From NCBI RefSeq assembly GCF_003311645.1, contig NZ_QEST01000079.1:1-64000 (forward strand): a stretch of DNA of 64,000 nt, written 5' to 3'. Below, one piece after another: positions 1 to 8,842 of the stretch. A program made the position numbers and the translations under genes. The notes under the pieces were generated by a model. It was not told where the DNA came from and did no database searches. It was given only the letters and a program-made list of their open reading frames with translations. This DNA comes from Streptomyces sp. PT12 (GTDB lineage: Bacteria > Actinomycetota > Actinomycetes > Streptomycetales > Streptomycetaceae). Position 1 is the first letter of the stretch. Every line of letters begins with the position of its first letter.

Positions 1-31
1 ACCACCAGCCACTGAACCTCAACAACCAAGA

Positions 32-406
32 TCAGCCGTTGACTGGACAGACCCTGTTCAGGCTCGACGTGCTCAGGCCGTTCGCGCGGAGGGCCACGCG
101 GCGCACGCCTTGGTCGCGCATGGCGGCGATGACGCGGATCTCGGCGCGTGTGCGCTCGGCCACCTCGTCGTCGAAGAAGTAACCGGCCGGGACGCCGAAG
201 AAGTCCGCCAGTGCCTTGATGGTCTGGAGCTTGGGGTTCGACTTGACGCCCGTCCGCAGTTGCTGGATGGCGCTCGCGGAGATGGCGGCGCCGTCGCTGG
301 ACGTCTCCCGGAGCCCCTGCGCCACCTCGGCGTAGGGCAGACCTACTGGACGCGCTGGCGGAACTCCGGCTTCTGGGAGCGGGTCATGAACGCTCTGGTC
401 CACCAA
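32..406 (-). CDS. XRE-family helix-turn-helix transcriptional regulator
   Basis: A 124-residue DNA-binding protein. Residues about 25-80 form a Cro/C1-type helix-turn-helix: a recognition-helix region around SASAIQQLRTG is followed by the typical NPKLQTIKALADFFGVP and YFFDD motifs of small Streptomyces XRE regulators. The start is TTG at 406 (next codon GTG), with an AGGGG ribosome binding site nine bases upstream. The last 40 residues have no recognisable effector domain. It lies just downstream of a broken helicase gene on the same strand, so its promoter must lie in or beyond that fragment. The regulated genes cannot be told from the window. The DNA-binding assignment is firm and the role unknown. 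Confidence 0.8.
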   Translation of the reverse strand: MVDQSVHDPLPEAGVPPARPVGLPYAEVAQGLRETSSDGAAISASAIQQLRTGVKSNPKLQTIKALADFFGVPAGYFFDDEVAERTRAEIRVIAAMRDQGVRRVALRANGLSTSSLNRVCPVNG

Positions 407-443
407 CCGAGCACACCCCTACCTGTACCGGCGCCGCCTCAGA

Positions 444-948
444 TCAAGCTGCGGTGCCTGATCGAACCCCAGGCGCTGCTGGAGTCCGAAGGCCGCTCAG
501 GTGATTCAGCCGCTCGGGGCTGACGAGCAGGACGTCCACGTCGCCCGCGGCCACCTCGGACTGGATGGCCTGCCACTCCTCGGGGTTGGCCGAGGTGATC
601 GAGCGGGCGTGGATCCCTGCCCTGGCGGCGGCCTCGATCTGATTGCGCATGAGGGCGAGCAGCGGGGAGACGATCACCGTGGGTCCGCTGCCGCGCTCGC
701 GGAGTAGCGTGGTGGCGACGAAGTACACCGCGGACTTGCCCCAACCGGTGCGCTGCACCACCAGGGCCCGCCTGCGCTCGGCGACGAGCGCGTGGATCGC
801 CCGCCACTGGTCCTCGCGGAGCCTGGCGTCGCCGTCGGCGCCGCCCACGAGGCGGGCGAGCACGGCGTCGGCCGCGGCGCGCAGATCGGGATCCTGTGGC
901 ACGGGGGGAGAGGTGGTGACTCGCGGTTCGCTGCTGCATGCCCCCATG
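444..948 (-). pseudogene. 3'-truncated RecQ-family DEAD/DEAH helicase fragment
   Basis: Only the N-terminal part of a RecQ-like ATP-dependent DNA helicase remains, about 168 residues counted from the ATG at 948, against the several hundred usual for the family. The Walker A-like motif QRTGWGKSAVYF, motif Ia (VIVSPLLALMRNQ) and the SPERLN motif are intact and in order. Just after SPERLN the frame runs into unrelated residues and stops. The DEAH box, the second RecA domain and the RQC/HRDC parts are missing. A deletion or rearrangement has removed the 3' part, and the XRE gene now follows. No transposase or repeat marks the junction. The fragment could still make an ATP-binding stub but not a helicase. 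Confidence 0.75.
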
Positions 949-980
949 CAAGCCGATCGGACCGACAGCCCGCCAATCCC

Positions 981-1032
981 CCTGTGGATAACCCGATCAT
1001 TCTTATGACCTTCAACGCTGCCTGTGGATAAC
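981..1032. promoter_or_regulatory. Two perfect DnaA boxes in a 12-bp direct repeat
   Basis: The 12-mer CCTGTGGATAAC occurs at 981-992 and again at 1021-1032. Each copy holds TGTGGATAA, the complement of the consensus DnaA box TTATCCACA, in the same orientation and 40 bp apart, close to four helical turns. They lie between the divergent starts of the helicase fragment (948) and the DUF4192 gene (1072). They could be DnaA-controlled promoters or a DnaA titration site. The sequence match is direct; binding is inferred. Confidence 0.6.
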
Positions 1033-1071
1033 GGCCGACGCGAAACCGGCGATCCAGGCCATCCTGCTCCC

Positions 1072-2223
1072 ATGACATCGCACAGCGAATCCGCTTCCGA
1101 ACTCTCCGCGACGGAGAGCCGAGTCACGCTCCGCGGCGCCGCCGACCTCGCCGACGCCCTGCCGTATCTGCTCGGTTACCACCCGGACGACTCCGTCGTC
1201 CTGATTGCGCTGCACGGCCCGAGCGGGCGAGTGGGCGGTCGCGTCAGGGCGGACATCCCCTCCGATCCCGGCGCGTGGGACGAGACGGCCGACCAGATGG
1301 CCGCGCGCCTCATCGACGGTGGGGCAATGCCAGGGCCCAGGCCCGACGCGGCGATCGTCTTCATCTGCCACGAGCCACCTGACGGCGTGTCCGCGAGGGA
1401 GGCGATGGATCGGCACCGGCCCCTGGCCCAGCGCCTGCGCACCGCCTGCGGAGCGCTGGACGTCCCGGTCTTCGAGGCCATCTTCCTCGCCGCCCGGCGG
1501 TACTGGTCGTACTGCTGCGTGGACGAGCGCTGCTGTGGCGCGGAGGGCAAGGAGCTTCCCCCGGCCGGGACCTCGCCGATGGCCGCGGCCGCCGCCTACG
1601 CCGGGCTCCGGGTGCGCGGCTCGCTGCGGGGCATGGGACGGCGCCTGCGACCCCTGGGGGAGCCCGTCGCCGCACGGCAGACGCAGGCGTTCAACACCGT
1701 GGCCGAGGAGCTGCTGCCGCGGATGCTCGGTGAGGAGTCCAACGGCCGTGTGGCCAGGGGCGAGACGCTGCGGCTGGCCGAGCGCCTGCTGAGCCGCTTC
1801 CGCAGGGCCGCGGCCACCCGGGAGTCGGACGACGAGGTCGCCGACGCGATGGACGACGCCCTGATCACCTCGGAGGAGTCGGCCCGTCTGGTGATCGGCC
1901 TCCAGGATAGAAAGGCCAGGGACATGGTGGCCGAGTGGATGGAGGGCGCCGAGGGCGCGGCCGCCCTGCGGCTGTGGCGGGCCCTGTCCCGGCGCTGCGT
2001 CGGCGAGTTCGCGGAGTACGCCGTTCCACCACTGACCCTCGCGGCCTGGGTGTCGTGGTCGCTCGGGGACGAGGCACCGGCTCGGGTGGCCCTCGGCCGG
2101 GCACTGGACCTGGACGGCCACTACCTCTTCGCGAGGCTGCTGCACCAGGGGTGCAGCGACGGGGTGGACCCCGAGTCTCTGCGCCGATTCCTGAGGCGGC
2201 AGCGGGCCGCCCGCGGGCGCTGA
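1072..2223 (+). CDS. DUF4192 domain protein
   Basis: A 383-residue protein of the actinobacterial DUF4192 family, function unknown. The family hallmark near the N-terminus is clear: [22 protein letters not shown] followed by VVLIAL (residues about 20-47). The C-terminal third has the family's alpha-helical, TPR-like pattern ([21 protein letters not shown]). No signal peptide or membrane segment is seen, so it should be cytoplasmic. ATG at 1072 is preferred over an in-frame upstream GTG at 1024, because 1024 falls inside the second DnaA box and homology begins after 1072. It is transcribed away from the helicase fragment with two DnaA boxes upstream. Confidence 0.85.
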   Translation: MTSHSESASELSATESRVTLRGAADLADALPYLLGYHPDDSVVLIALHGPSGRVGGRVRADIPSDPGAWDETADQMAARLIDGGAMPGPRPDAAIVFICHEPPDGVSAREAMDRHRPLAQRLRTACGALDVPVFEAIFLAARRYWSYCCVDERCCGAEGKELPPAGTSPMAAAAAYAGLRVRGSLRGMGRRLRPLGEPVAARQTQAFNTVAEELLPRMLGEESNGRVARGETLRLAERLLSRFRRAAATRESDDEVADAMDDALITSEESARLVIGLQDRKARDMVAEWMEGAEGAAALRLWRALSRRCVGEFAEYAVPPLTLAAWVSWSLGDEAPARVALGRALDLDGHYLFARLLHQGCSDGVDPESLRRFLRRQRAARGR

Positions 2224-2254
2224 TGAGCGCGATGCGGAGCCCTATGATCACGGC

Positions 2255-2995
2255 ATGCCCTACGACCCCTCCGAGTTCCCGCCGTTCGCTGTCACCGTCG
2301 ACCTGGTCGTGCTCACGGTCCGGCGGCACGCGCTGTGCGCCCTCACCGTGCGCCGCGGCGAGGAGCCTTTCCGGGGGCAGTGGGCCCTCCCCGGCGGATT
2401 CGTGCGCTCCGAGGAGGATCTGGCCTCCGCGGCGACGCGTGAGCTGGCCGAGGAGACGGGGCTCCGGGCACAGGACTCCGACAGCCGCCCCGCCGACGCC
2501 CACCTCGAACAGCTCGCCACGTATGGCGATCCGTCCCGGGATCCGCGGATGCGGGTCGTCAGTGTGGCGCATCTTGCGCTGGCTCCTGACCTTCCCGCGC
2601 CGACGGCGGGCGGCGACGCCGGCGGCGCCCGGTGGATGCCGGTCAGCAGGCTGCTCGGTGGGCAGGACCAGGCCCCCGAGGAGGGGCTCGCCTTCGACCA
2701 CGCCCGCATCCTCGCCGACGGCGTCGAGCGCGCCCGTTCGAAGATCGAATACTCCTCGCTCGCCACGGCCTTCTGCCCGGCCGAGTTCACCGTCGGGGAG
2801 CTGCGCAGGGTCTACGAGGCGGTGTGGGGAGTCGCCCTCGATCCACGGAACTTCCATCGGAAGGTCACCGGCACCCCGGGGTTCCTCGTACCGGTCGGTG
2901 GCACGACGACGCGTCAGGGTGGGCGTCCCGCCCAGCTGTTCCGCGCGGGCGGGGCCACCGAGCTCAACCCCCCGATGCTGCGCCCCGAGGTGTAA
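2255..2995 (+). CDS. Nudix hydrolase with C-terminal winged helix, NrtR-like
   Basis: A 246-residue two-domain protein. Residues 10-150 are a Nudix fold with an intact box: [10 protein letters not shown] followed by RELAEETGL, holding all catalytic glutamates. The C-terminal 80 residues ([15 protein letters not shown], then [15 protein letters not shown]) match the winged-helix part of NrtR-type regulators of NAD or related sugar-nucleotide pathways. In that family the Nudix domain either senses or hydrolyses ADP-ribose-like ligands. Because the Nudix box is complete, this copy may still be an enzyme. No NAD genes adjoin it, so the regulon is unknown. It begins 31 bp after the DUF4192 stop and may be cotranscribed with it. 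Confidence 0.85.
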   Translation: MPYDPSEFPPFAVTVDLVVLTVRRHALCALTVRRGEEPFRGQWALPGGFVRSEEDLASAATRELAEETGLRAQDSDSRPADAHLEQLATYGDPSRDPRMRVVSVAHLALAPDLPAPTAGGDAGGARWMPVSRLLGGQDQAPEEGLAFDHARILADGVERARSKIEYSSLATAFCPAEFTVGELRRVYEAVWGVALDPRNFHRKVTGTPGFLVPVGGTTTRQGGRPAQLFRAGGATELNPPMLRPEV

Positions 2996-3092
2996 AGGGC
3001 CTCCCGCTGCTGCCCGACAGGGCCCGCGCGCTGCGGGGAATATCCGATATGTCCCGTTATCGTGCCAGGGTGCACGATCAACGGGAACAGCG

Positions 3093-4883
3093 ATGATCCA
3101 GGCCATCGGACTCACCAGCGCGTCTCGGCGCGGCCGACCGCCAGCCGTTGACGATCTCACCTTCGAAGCGCGTCCCGGCCATGTGACGATGCTGCTCGGC
3201 CCACCGGGGGCCGGGAAGTCCGCCACGCTGCGGCTGATGCTCCAGCTCGCCCCGGGGCGCGGCGTCGCCCTGTTCCGAGGGCGGCCGTTGTCCAGGGTGC
3301 CGCACCCCGCGCGGGAGATCGGCGTCCTGCTCGGGGAGGTCGCCGGGCACCCGGGCCGTACGGCGCTCGGGCACCTGCGGATGCTGGCCGCCGCCGCCGG
3401 GGTACCGGCCAGCCGCGCCGAGGACGTCCTCGACGTGGTGGGGCTCAGCGGCGTCGCCGACCAGCGGCTCGGACGGCTCTCCCGGGGGATGGACCGCCGC
3501 CTCGGTTTGGCCGCCGCGCTGCTCGGCGACCCCCACACCCTGGTCCTCGACGAGCCCGCGCAGGGGCTCTCACCTCGCGAGAACGCTTGGCTCCAGGGGC
3601 TGTTGCGCGGTTACACGGGACAGGGCGGCGCCGTGCTGATCACGGCCAGGGGCGCCGAGGAGACCGTCAGGTTCGCCGACCGCGTGGTCAGTATCGAGGC
3701 GGGGCGGCTGGTCGCCGACCAGGCGGCGGAGGACTTCGCCAGGGCGCGCCTCCGCCCCCGCGTCGCGGTGATCACCCCGCACGCCGACCGGCTCTCGGCC
3801 GCCCTGACACGGGGGTTCCGCGGCGAGGAGCGCCCCGCGGGGGAGGAGCCCATCGAGGTCCTGCGGGAGTCGGGCACCCGTCTCTCGGTGTTCGGCAGCA
3901 CCTGTGCCATGGTCGGGGAGGTCGCCTATCAGCATCGGGTCGTCGTCCACCAACTCGCCGACGAGGTGGGCCCTGCCGGGGACCGCTCCCCGGCCGGGCC
4001 CCTGCACCGGGCCGACGGCCGGGCGGAGCAGGGCGAGGCACGGGCCCAGGCCGGGGCGGCGAGCGATGCGGCGACGGGCGAGGCGGAGCTGCCGCCGCCG
4101 CTGCCCGCGCTGCCGCCGCCGGGTCCCACCTGGCCCGTGCGGTACGAGCTGCGCCGCTGGGCCGGGGTGCGCACCGCCTGGTGGCTGATGGCCGCCGCGC
4201 TGCTGGCCGGGCTCGTCACCGCGCTCGCTCTCGCCTCCTCCGGGACACGGTCCGCGGAGCGGGTGCTCACCGGCTGGGCGGACCAGCTGCCCCTGCCGCC
4301 CGTGGCGATCGTCGCCGGCGTGCTCGGGGCGCTCGCGTTCGGGCAGGAGTTCCGCTTTCCCGCGCTGGTCCCCGCCCGGGTGCCGATCCCCAGGCGGCTG
4401 TCCCTGCTGACCGGCAAGCTGGTGGTCTCGGCGGCGGTGGCGTTCCTGCTGTGCTGTGCGGCGATCACGGTCAACTCCACGTCGTTCACGCTGCTGTTTG
4501 GCCAGGACGTGCCGGTCGACGGATCATGGGAGTTCGCGCTGCTCGGCACCGCCGCGCTCTCTGTGGGGTGCGCCTGGGCCGGGCTCCTCGCCGCGGGGAT
4601 CTTCCGCTCGACGCTGGTGGGGTTCGCGGCGGTCGCCGCGGTGCCGTTGGCGCTGGCCCCGGCGCTGCGTTCACTGCTGCACGGCTGGCATGGGCCGTCG
4701 CTCGACGGACTGCCCGGTCGGCTGCACGCGTTGACCTCGCTTCCGTTCCCTTCCGGAGTCGATCGTTGGTTGTCCGCAACGGTGCATCTCGCGTCCCGTC
4801 CGATCGGTTGGGCCCTGGGGCTCTCGCTTGCCGTGCTCCTGTGTGGATATGCCCTCGTCAGCCTGCGGAACGGGGTCCGCTGA
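3093..4883 (+). CDS. Fused ABC transporter, ATPase plus ABC-2-like permease
   Basis: A 596-residue single-chain transporter. The N-terminal ATPase (residues 1-220) has Walker A GPPGAGKSA, a weak signature LSRGM in place of LSGGQ, and Walker B LVLDEP. A proline/alanine-rich linker around residues 290-350 joins it to a C-terminal membrane part with about six hydrophobic helices, starting at WWLMAAALLAGLVTALAL. The N-terminal half resembles the ABC-2 drug/lipid export group. ATG at 3093 follows a GGGAA ribosome binding site and is where ABC homology begins. It lies directly upstream of whiH. The substrate is unknown. Confidence 0.85.
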   Translation: MIQAIGLTSASRRGRPPAVDDLTFEARPGHVTMLLGPPGAGKSATLRLMLQLAPGRGVALFRGRPLSRVPHPAREIGVLLGEVAGHPGRTALGHLRMLAAAAGVPASRAEDVLDVVGLSGVADQRLGRLSRGMDRRLGLAAALLGDPHTLVLDEPAQGLSPRENAWLQGLLRGYTGQGGAVLITARGAEETVRFADRVVSIEAGRLVADQAAEDFARARLRPRVAVITPHADRLSAALTRGFRGEERPAGEEPIEVLRESGTRLSVFGSTCAMVGEVAYQHRVVVHQLADEVGPAGDRSPAGPLHRADGRAEQGEARAQAGAASDAATGEAELPPPLPALPPPGPTWPVRYELRRWAGVRTAWWLMAAALLAGLVTALALASSGTRSAERVLTGWADQLPLPPVAIVAGVLGALAFGQEFRFPALVPARVPIPRRLSLLTGKLVVSAAVAFLLCCAAITVNSTSFTLLFGQDVPVDGSWEFALLGTAALSVGCAWAGLLAAGIFRSTLVGFAAVAAVPLALAPALRSLLHGWHGPSLDGLPGRLHALTSLPFPSGVDRWLSATVHLASRPIGWALGLSLAVLLCGYALVSLRNGVR

Positions 4884-4992
4884 CCGTCGCGGAGGGCCAC
4901 GACCCGGTGCCGGGCGCGGGGTGTTCCGGTCTCAACACCCGCTTCCCGTGTCCGCATTGCGCAAGACGAGACCATTTGCTTCCGGTTAGGCG

Positions 4993-5017
4993 TCAATTAT
5001 GCAGGAGTCGCCGATCA
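4993..5017 (+). promoter_or_regulatory. Candidate WhiG-type promoter upstream of whiH
   Basis: TCAA at 4993-4996 and GCCGATCA at 5010-5017 are 13 bases apart. They resemble the FliA/WhiG sigma consensus, TAAA then GCCGATAA, although the usual spacer is about 15. Promoters of whiH in Streptomyces are known to be WhiG-dependent, which makes the position meaningful. The -10-like element is strong and the -35 weak. Confidence 0.4.
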
Positions 5018-5080
5018 CCCTTTCGTGTGCTTTTCACCAAAGACCTCAAGGTGCCAACGAGGGCCGCCGACAAAGGAGGC

Positions 5081-6004
5081 GTGACTACCCTTGCGCATTC
5101 GATGATGACCGCCACTCGCTCTGCCGACTCCGGCCCCGCCGGACCGGGCGAGTTCGACCGCTACTCCTACGCCGAATCCACCGGAGCGGCCCGCATCACC
5201 AACGCCCCGGCCTGGGACGGCGACCCGGACATGAGCCGCGTCGGCCGCCGCGCCGCCGGCAGCCGGGGCCGCGGCCTCCACGGCCAACTCGTCCAGCAGC
5301 TTGGACAGATGATCGTCTCCGGCGACCTCGGCGCCGACCGGCCGCTCGTTCCCGAGGAGATCGGCCAGCGTTTCGAGGTCTCCCGCACCGTCGTCCGTGA
5401 ATCCCTCCGCGTCCTCGAGGCCAAGGGCCTCGTCAGCGCGCGCCCCAACGTCGGCACGCGTGTCCGCCCCGTCGGCGACTGGAATCTGCTCGACCCCGAC
5501 ATCATCGAGTGGCGCGCCTTCGGCCCCCAGCGGGAGGACCAGCGAAGGGAGCTGTGCGAGCTCCGCCTCACGATCGAGCCCCTGGCCGCGAGGCTCGCCG
5601 CGGTCGACGTGCCGGAGGAGGTCCGCCAGCGCCTCGGTGACATGGTCGACATCATGACCCACACCCTGGGACAGGGAGACGCCCTCACCTTCTCCCGCGC
5701 TGACGCGGAGTTCCACGGCCTGCTCCTCCAGGCCGCGGGGAACAGGATGCTGGAGCACCTCTCCGGTATCGTCGCCGCCGCGCTCCAGGTCTCCGGGGGC
5801 GCGGCCTCCGGTTGCGAGCAGCCCACCGAGGCGTCCGTGGCCCTGCACCAGCGGATCGTGGACGCGGTTTCCTCAGGCGAGCCCGGCGCCGCCGAGTCGG
5901 CGATGCGGCACCTGCTCAGCGCCCCGTCCGAGGCTGTCACCCCCGCGGGCGGACCGGCCGCTGCGGGCGCGGACCACGTGGTCCCGGCCCCACGCGAACA
6001 CTGA
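5081..6004 (+). CDS. whiH: WhiH-type sporulation regulator, GntR/FCD family
   Basis: A 307-residue GntR-family regulator. The winged helix is at residues about 65-135 (SGDLGADRPLVPEEIGQRF, VSRTVVRESLRVLEAKGLV). The FCD effector domain follows and keeps its metal-ligand pattern (DAEFHGLLL, and ALHQRI near the end). WhiH is an autoregulated factor for septation of aerial hyphae in Streptomyces. Its identity rests on the sequence and on its place immediately before hrdB. The start is not settled: GTG 5081 gives the family-like VTTLAHSMMTA but lies one base after AAAGGAGG, while ATG 5102 lies 22 bases after it. A five-codon frame from TTG 5091 ends at TGA 5103-5105, overlapping the ATG. Confidence 0.85.
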   Translation: MTTLAHSMMTATRSADSGPAGPGEFDRYSYAESTGAARITNAPAWDGDPDMSRVGRRAAGSRGRGLHGQLVQQLGQMIVSGDLGADRPLVPEEIGQRFEVSRTVVRESLRVLEAKGLVSARPNVGTRVRPVGDWNLLDPDIIEWRAFGPQREDQRRELCELRLTIEPLAARLAAVDVPEEVRQRLGDMVDIMTHTLGQGDALTFSRADAEFHGLLLQAAGNRMLEHLSGIVAAALQVSGGAASGCEQPTEASVALHQRIVDAVSSGEPGAAESAMRHLLSAPSEAVTPAGGPAAAGADHVVPAPREH

Positions 6005-6022
6005 TACGGAAGGGACGGGGGT

Positions 6023-6057
6023 GTCGCCGGGCCGGATCGGGGCAGGGCTCCGGCGAC
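6023..6057 (+). terminator. Possible whiH terminator hairpin
   Basis: GTCGCCGG at 6023-6030 pairs with CCGGCGAC at 6050-6057 in an 8-bp stem with a 19-base loop, 19 bp after the whiH stop. There is no T-run. An overlapping alternative stem (GGGGCAG with CTGCCCC, 6039-6068) is also possible, so the structure is uncertain. Confidence 0.35.
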
Positions 6058-6286
6058 GCTTCTGCCCCGGCCCGCTACAGTCGAGCGTGCGGTGTGACTC
6101 GCGACACGCGAAAGCTGCGTAACGCTTCGGGGAGCAGCGCGATGTTTCAAGAGGTGGCAGCAGTGGCCGGACCTGTGGTCCGCCACCGTTCCGCCGCAGC
6201 CGTCGGCTGACCCCGCCGTCGGTGACCGGTCCTGTCCGCTTCGGACTGGGCCCGAAGCCGTTCCCAGAGTTTCCGAGAGGTTGTTC

Positions 6287-7915
<1,629 letters not shown>

Positions 7916-7975
7916 CCTGGGCCCGCGCCGGACCAGCCGGACGAAGGAGCGCCGGGGCCGGTCCCCGGCCCCCAC

Positions 7976-8036
7976 AACGCCGTCGGCGGCGGTGGTACGC
8001 ACCCCAGGGGTGCGTACCACCGCCGCCGACGGCGTT
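7976..8036. terminator. 30-bp perfect inverted repeat, probable bidirectional terminator
   Basis: Bases 7976-8005 are the exact reverse complement of 8007-8036 around a single central A (8006). I checked every pair. The repeat sits between the convergent ends of hrdB (7915) and the DUF7455 gene (8188). RNA from either strand would fold into a very stable stem without a U-tract, as is usual for actinomycete terminators. Perfect 30-bp arms with a one-base centre are longer than normal. Confidence 0.75.
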
Positions 8037-8187
8037 CGCGCGTCAGAGGCGCGCGGACGCCAGGGGGACAACGATCTGGACCGACAAGGCAACGGGCGGT
8101 CACCCCGGGTGACGAAGGGGGACCGCCCGACGTCCGGCGTGGGCGGCCGGACGCAGCCCGTCGGTGGTGGAGACGCGAGACGTCAGG

Positions 8188-8418
8188 TCAACGTTCGTCG
8201 TTGCTCGCGGACGCGGGAGTCGCCGTCAGCTTCTCCGTCTCGTCCTGTATCTCAGCGGCGATCTTCTTGAGCTCGGGCTCGAACTTGCGGCCGTGGTGGG
8301 CGCAGAACAGCAGCTCTCCGCCACTGATGAGGACCACGCGGAGATACGCCTGGGCACCACAGCGATCGCAGCGGTCCCCAGCCGTCAGCGGGGTCGCGGG
8401 GGTCAGAACAGTAGTCAC
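8188..8418 (-). CDS. DUF7455 small zinc-ribbon-like protein
   Basis: A 76-residue protein of unknown function, conserved in actinomycetes between hrdB and parE. It has a CDRCGAQAYLR motif and a later CAHHGRKFEP motif, which together could bind one metal ion. A charged helical tail follows (ELKKIAAEIQDETEKL). No membrane segment is present. The GTG start at 8418 has GAAGAGG six bases upstream. It is divergent from parE with a 424-bp region between them and converges on hrdB. The metal ribbon is inferred from the cysteine and histidine spacing. Confidence 0.85.
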   Translation of the reverse strand: MTTVLTPATPLTAGDRCDRCGAQAYLRVVLISGGELLFCAHHGRKFEPELKKIAAEIQDETEKLTATPASASNDER

Positions 8419-8842
8419 GTCGCCTCTTCTCTAGCTCGACGAGCTGTCGTACCAGGGACAACATCCAACCAGGCCGAGAACGTTCCCGCTCGCGGCTTCT
8501 CGGCGAAAAATCTTCCGAGATGGCCGAACGCTGCCGTATGGCGGCGAAGGAGCCGTATTGCGGTAGTTGTTTCGTGTAAGCGTTGTCTGGTGGTTCTTAT
8601 TCCGGCTACTTCCGTGTACCCGGGCTCCCCTCCTTCGTTGCAGGAGGACGTGCCCGAACCCTAAATGGTTCATGCCTCGAAGGGAACGTGATGTTGGCGT
8701 CACCCGGCCGAGTCATCGAACACGTGAGCGACTCTGGGCTACCCTGATACTTCTCGGGTAGCTGCACAACCGCTCTACAGGGCCTCGGTACCCTCTGAGC
8801 GGCACTCCGCCACCGATCAGGATTCAGCGAGGAGCGAACTGC
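8419..8842. promoter_or_regulatory. Divergent promoter region of the DUF7455 gene and parE
   Basis: This 424-bp stretch has no convincing gene and is less GC-rich than its neighbours, as expected for promoters. It has two visible symmetries. AGCTCG-A-CGAGCT at 8433-8445 is a 13-bp perfect palindrome in the DUF7455 leader. GCTACCC at 8738-8744 pairs with GGGTAGC at 8756-8762, about 80 bp before parE, and could be an operator or a leader hairpin. No clean -35/-10 pair was identified. Confidence 0.5.
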
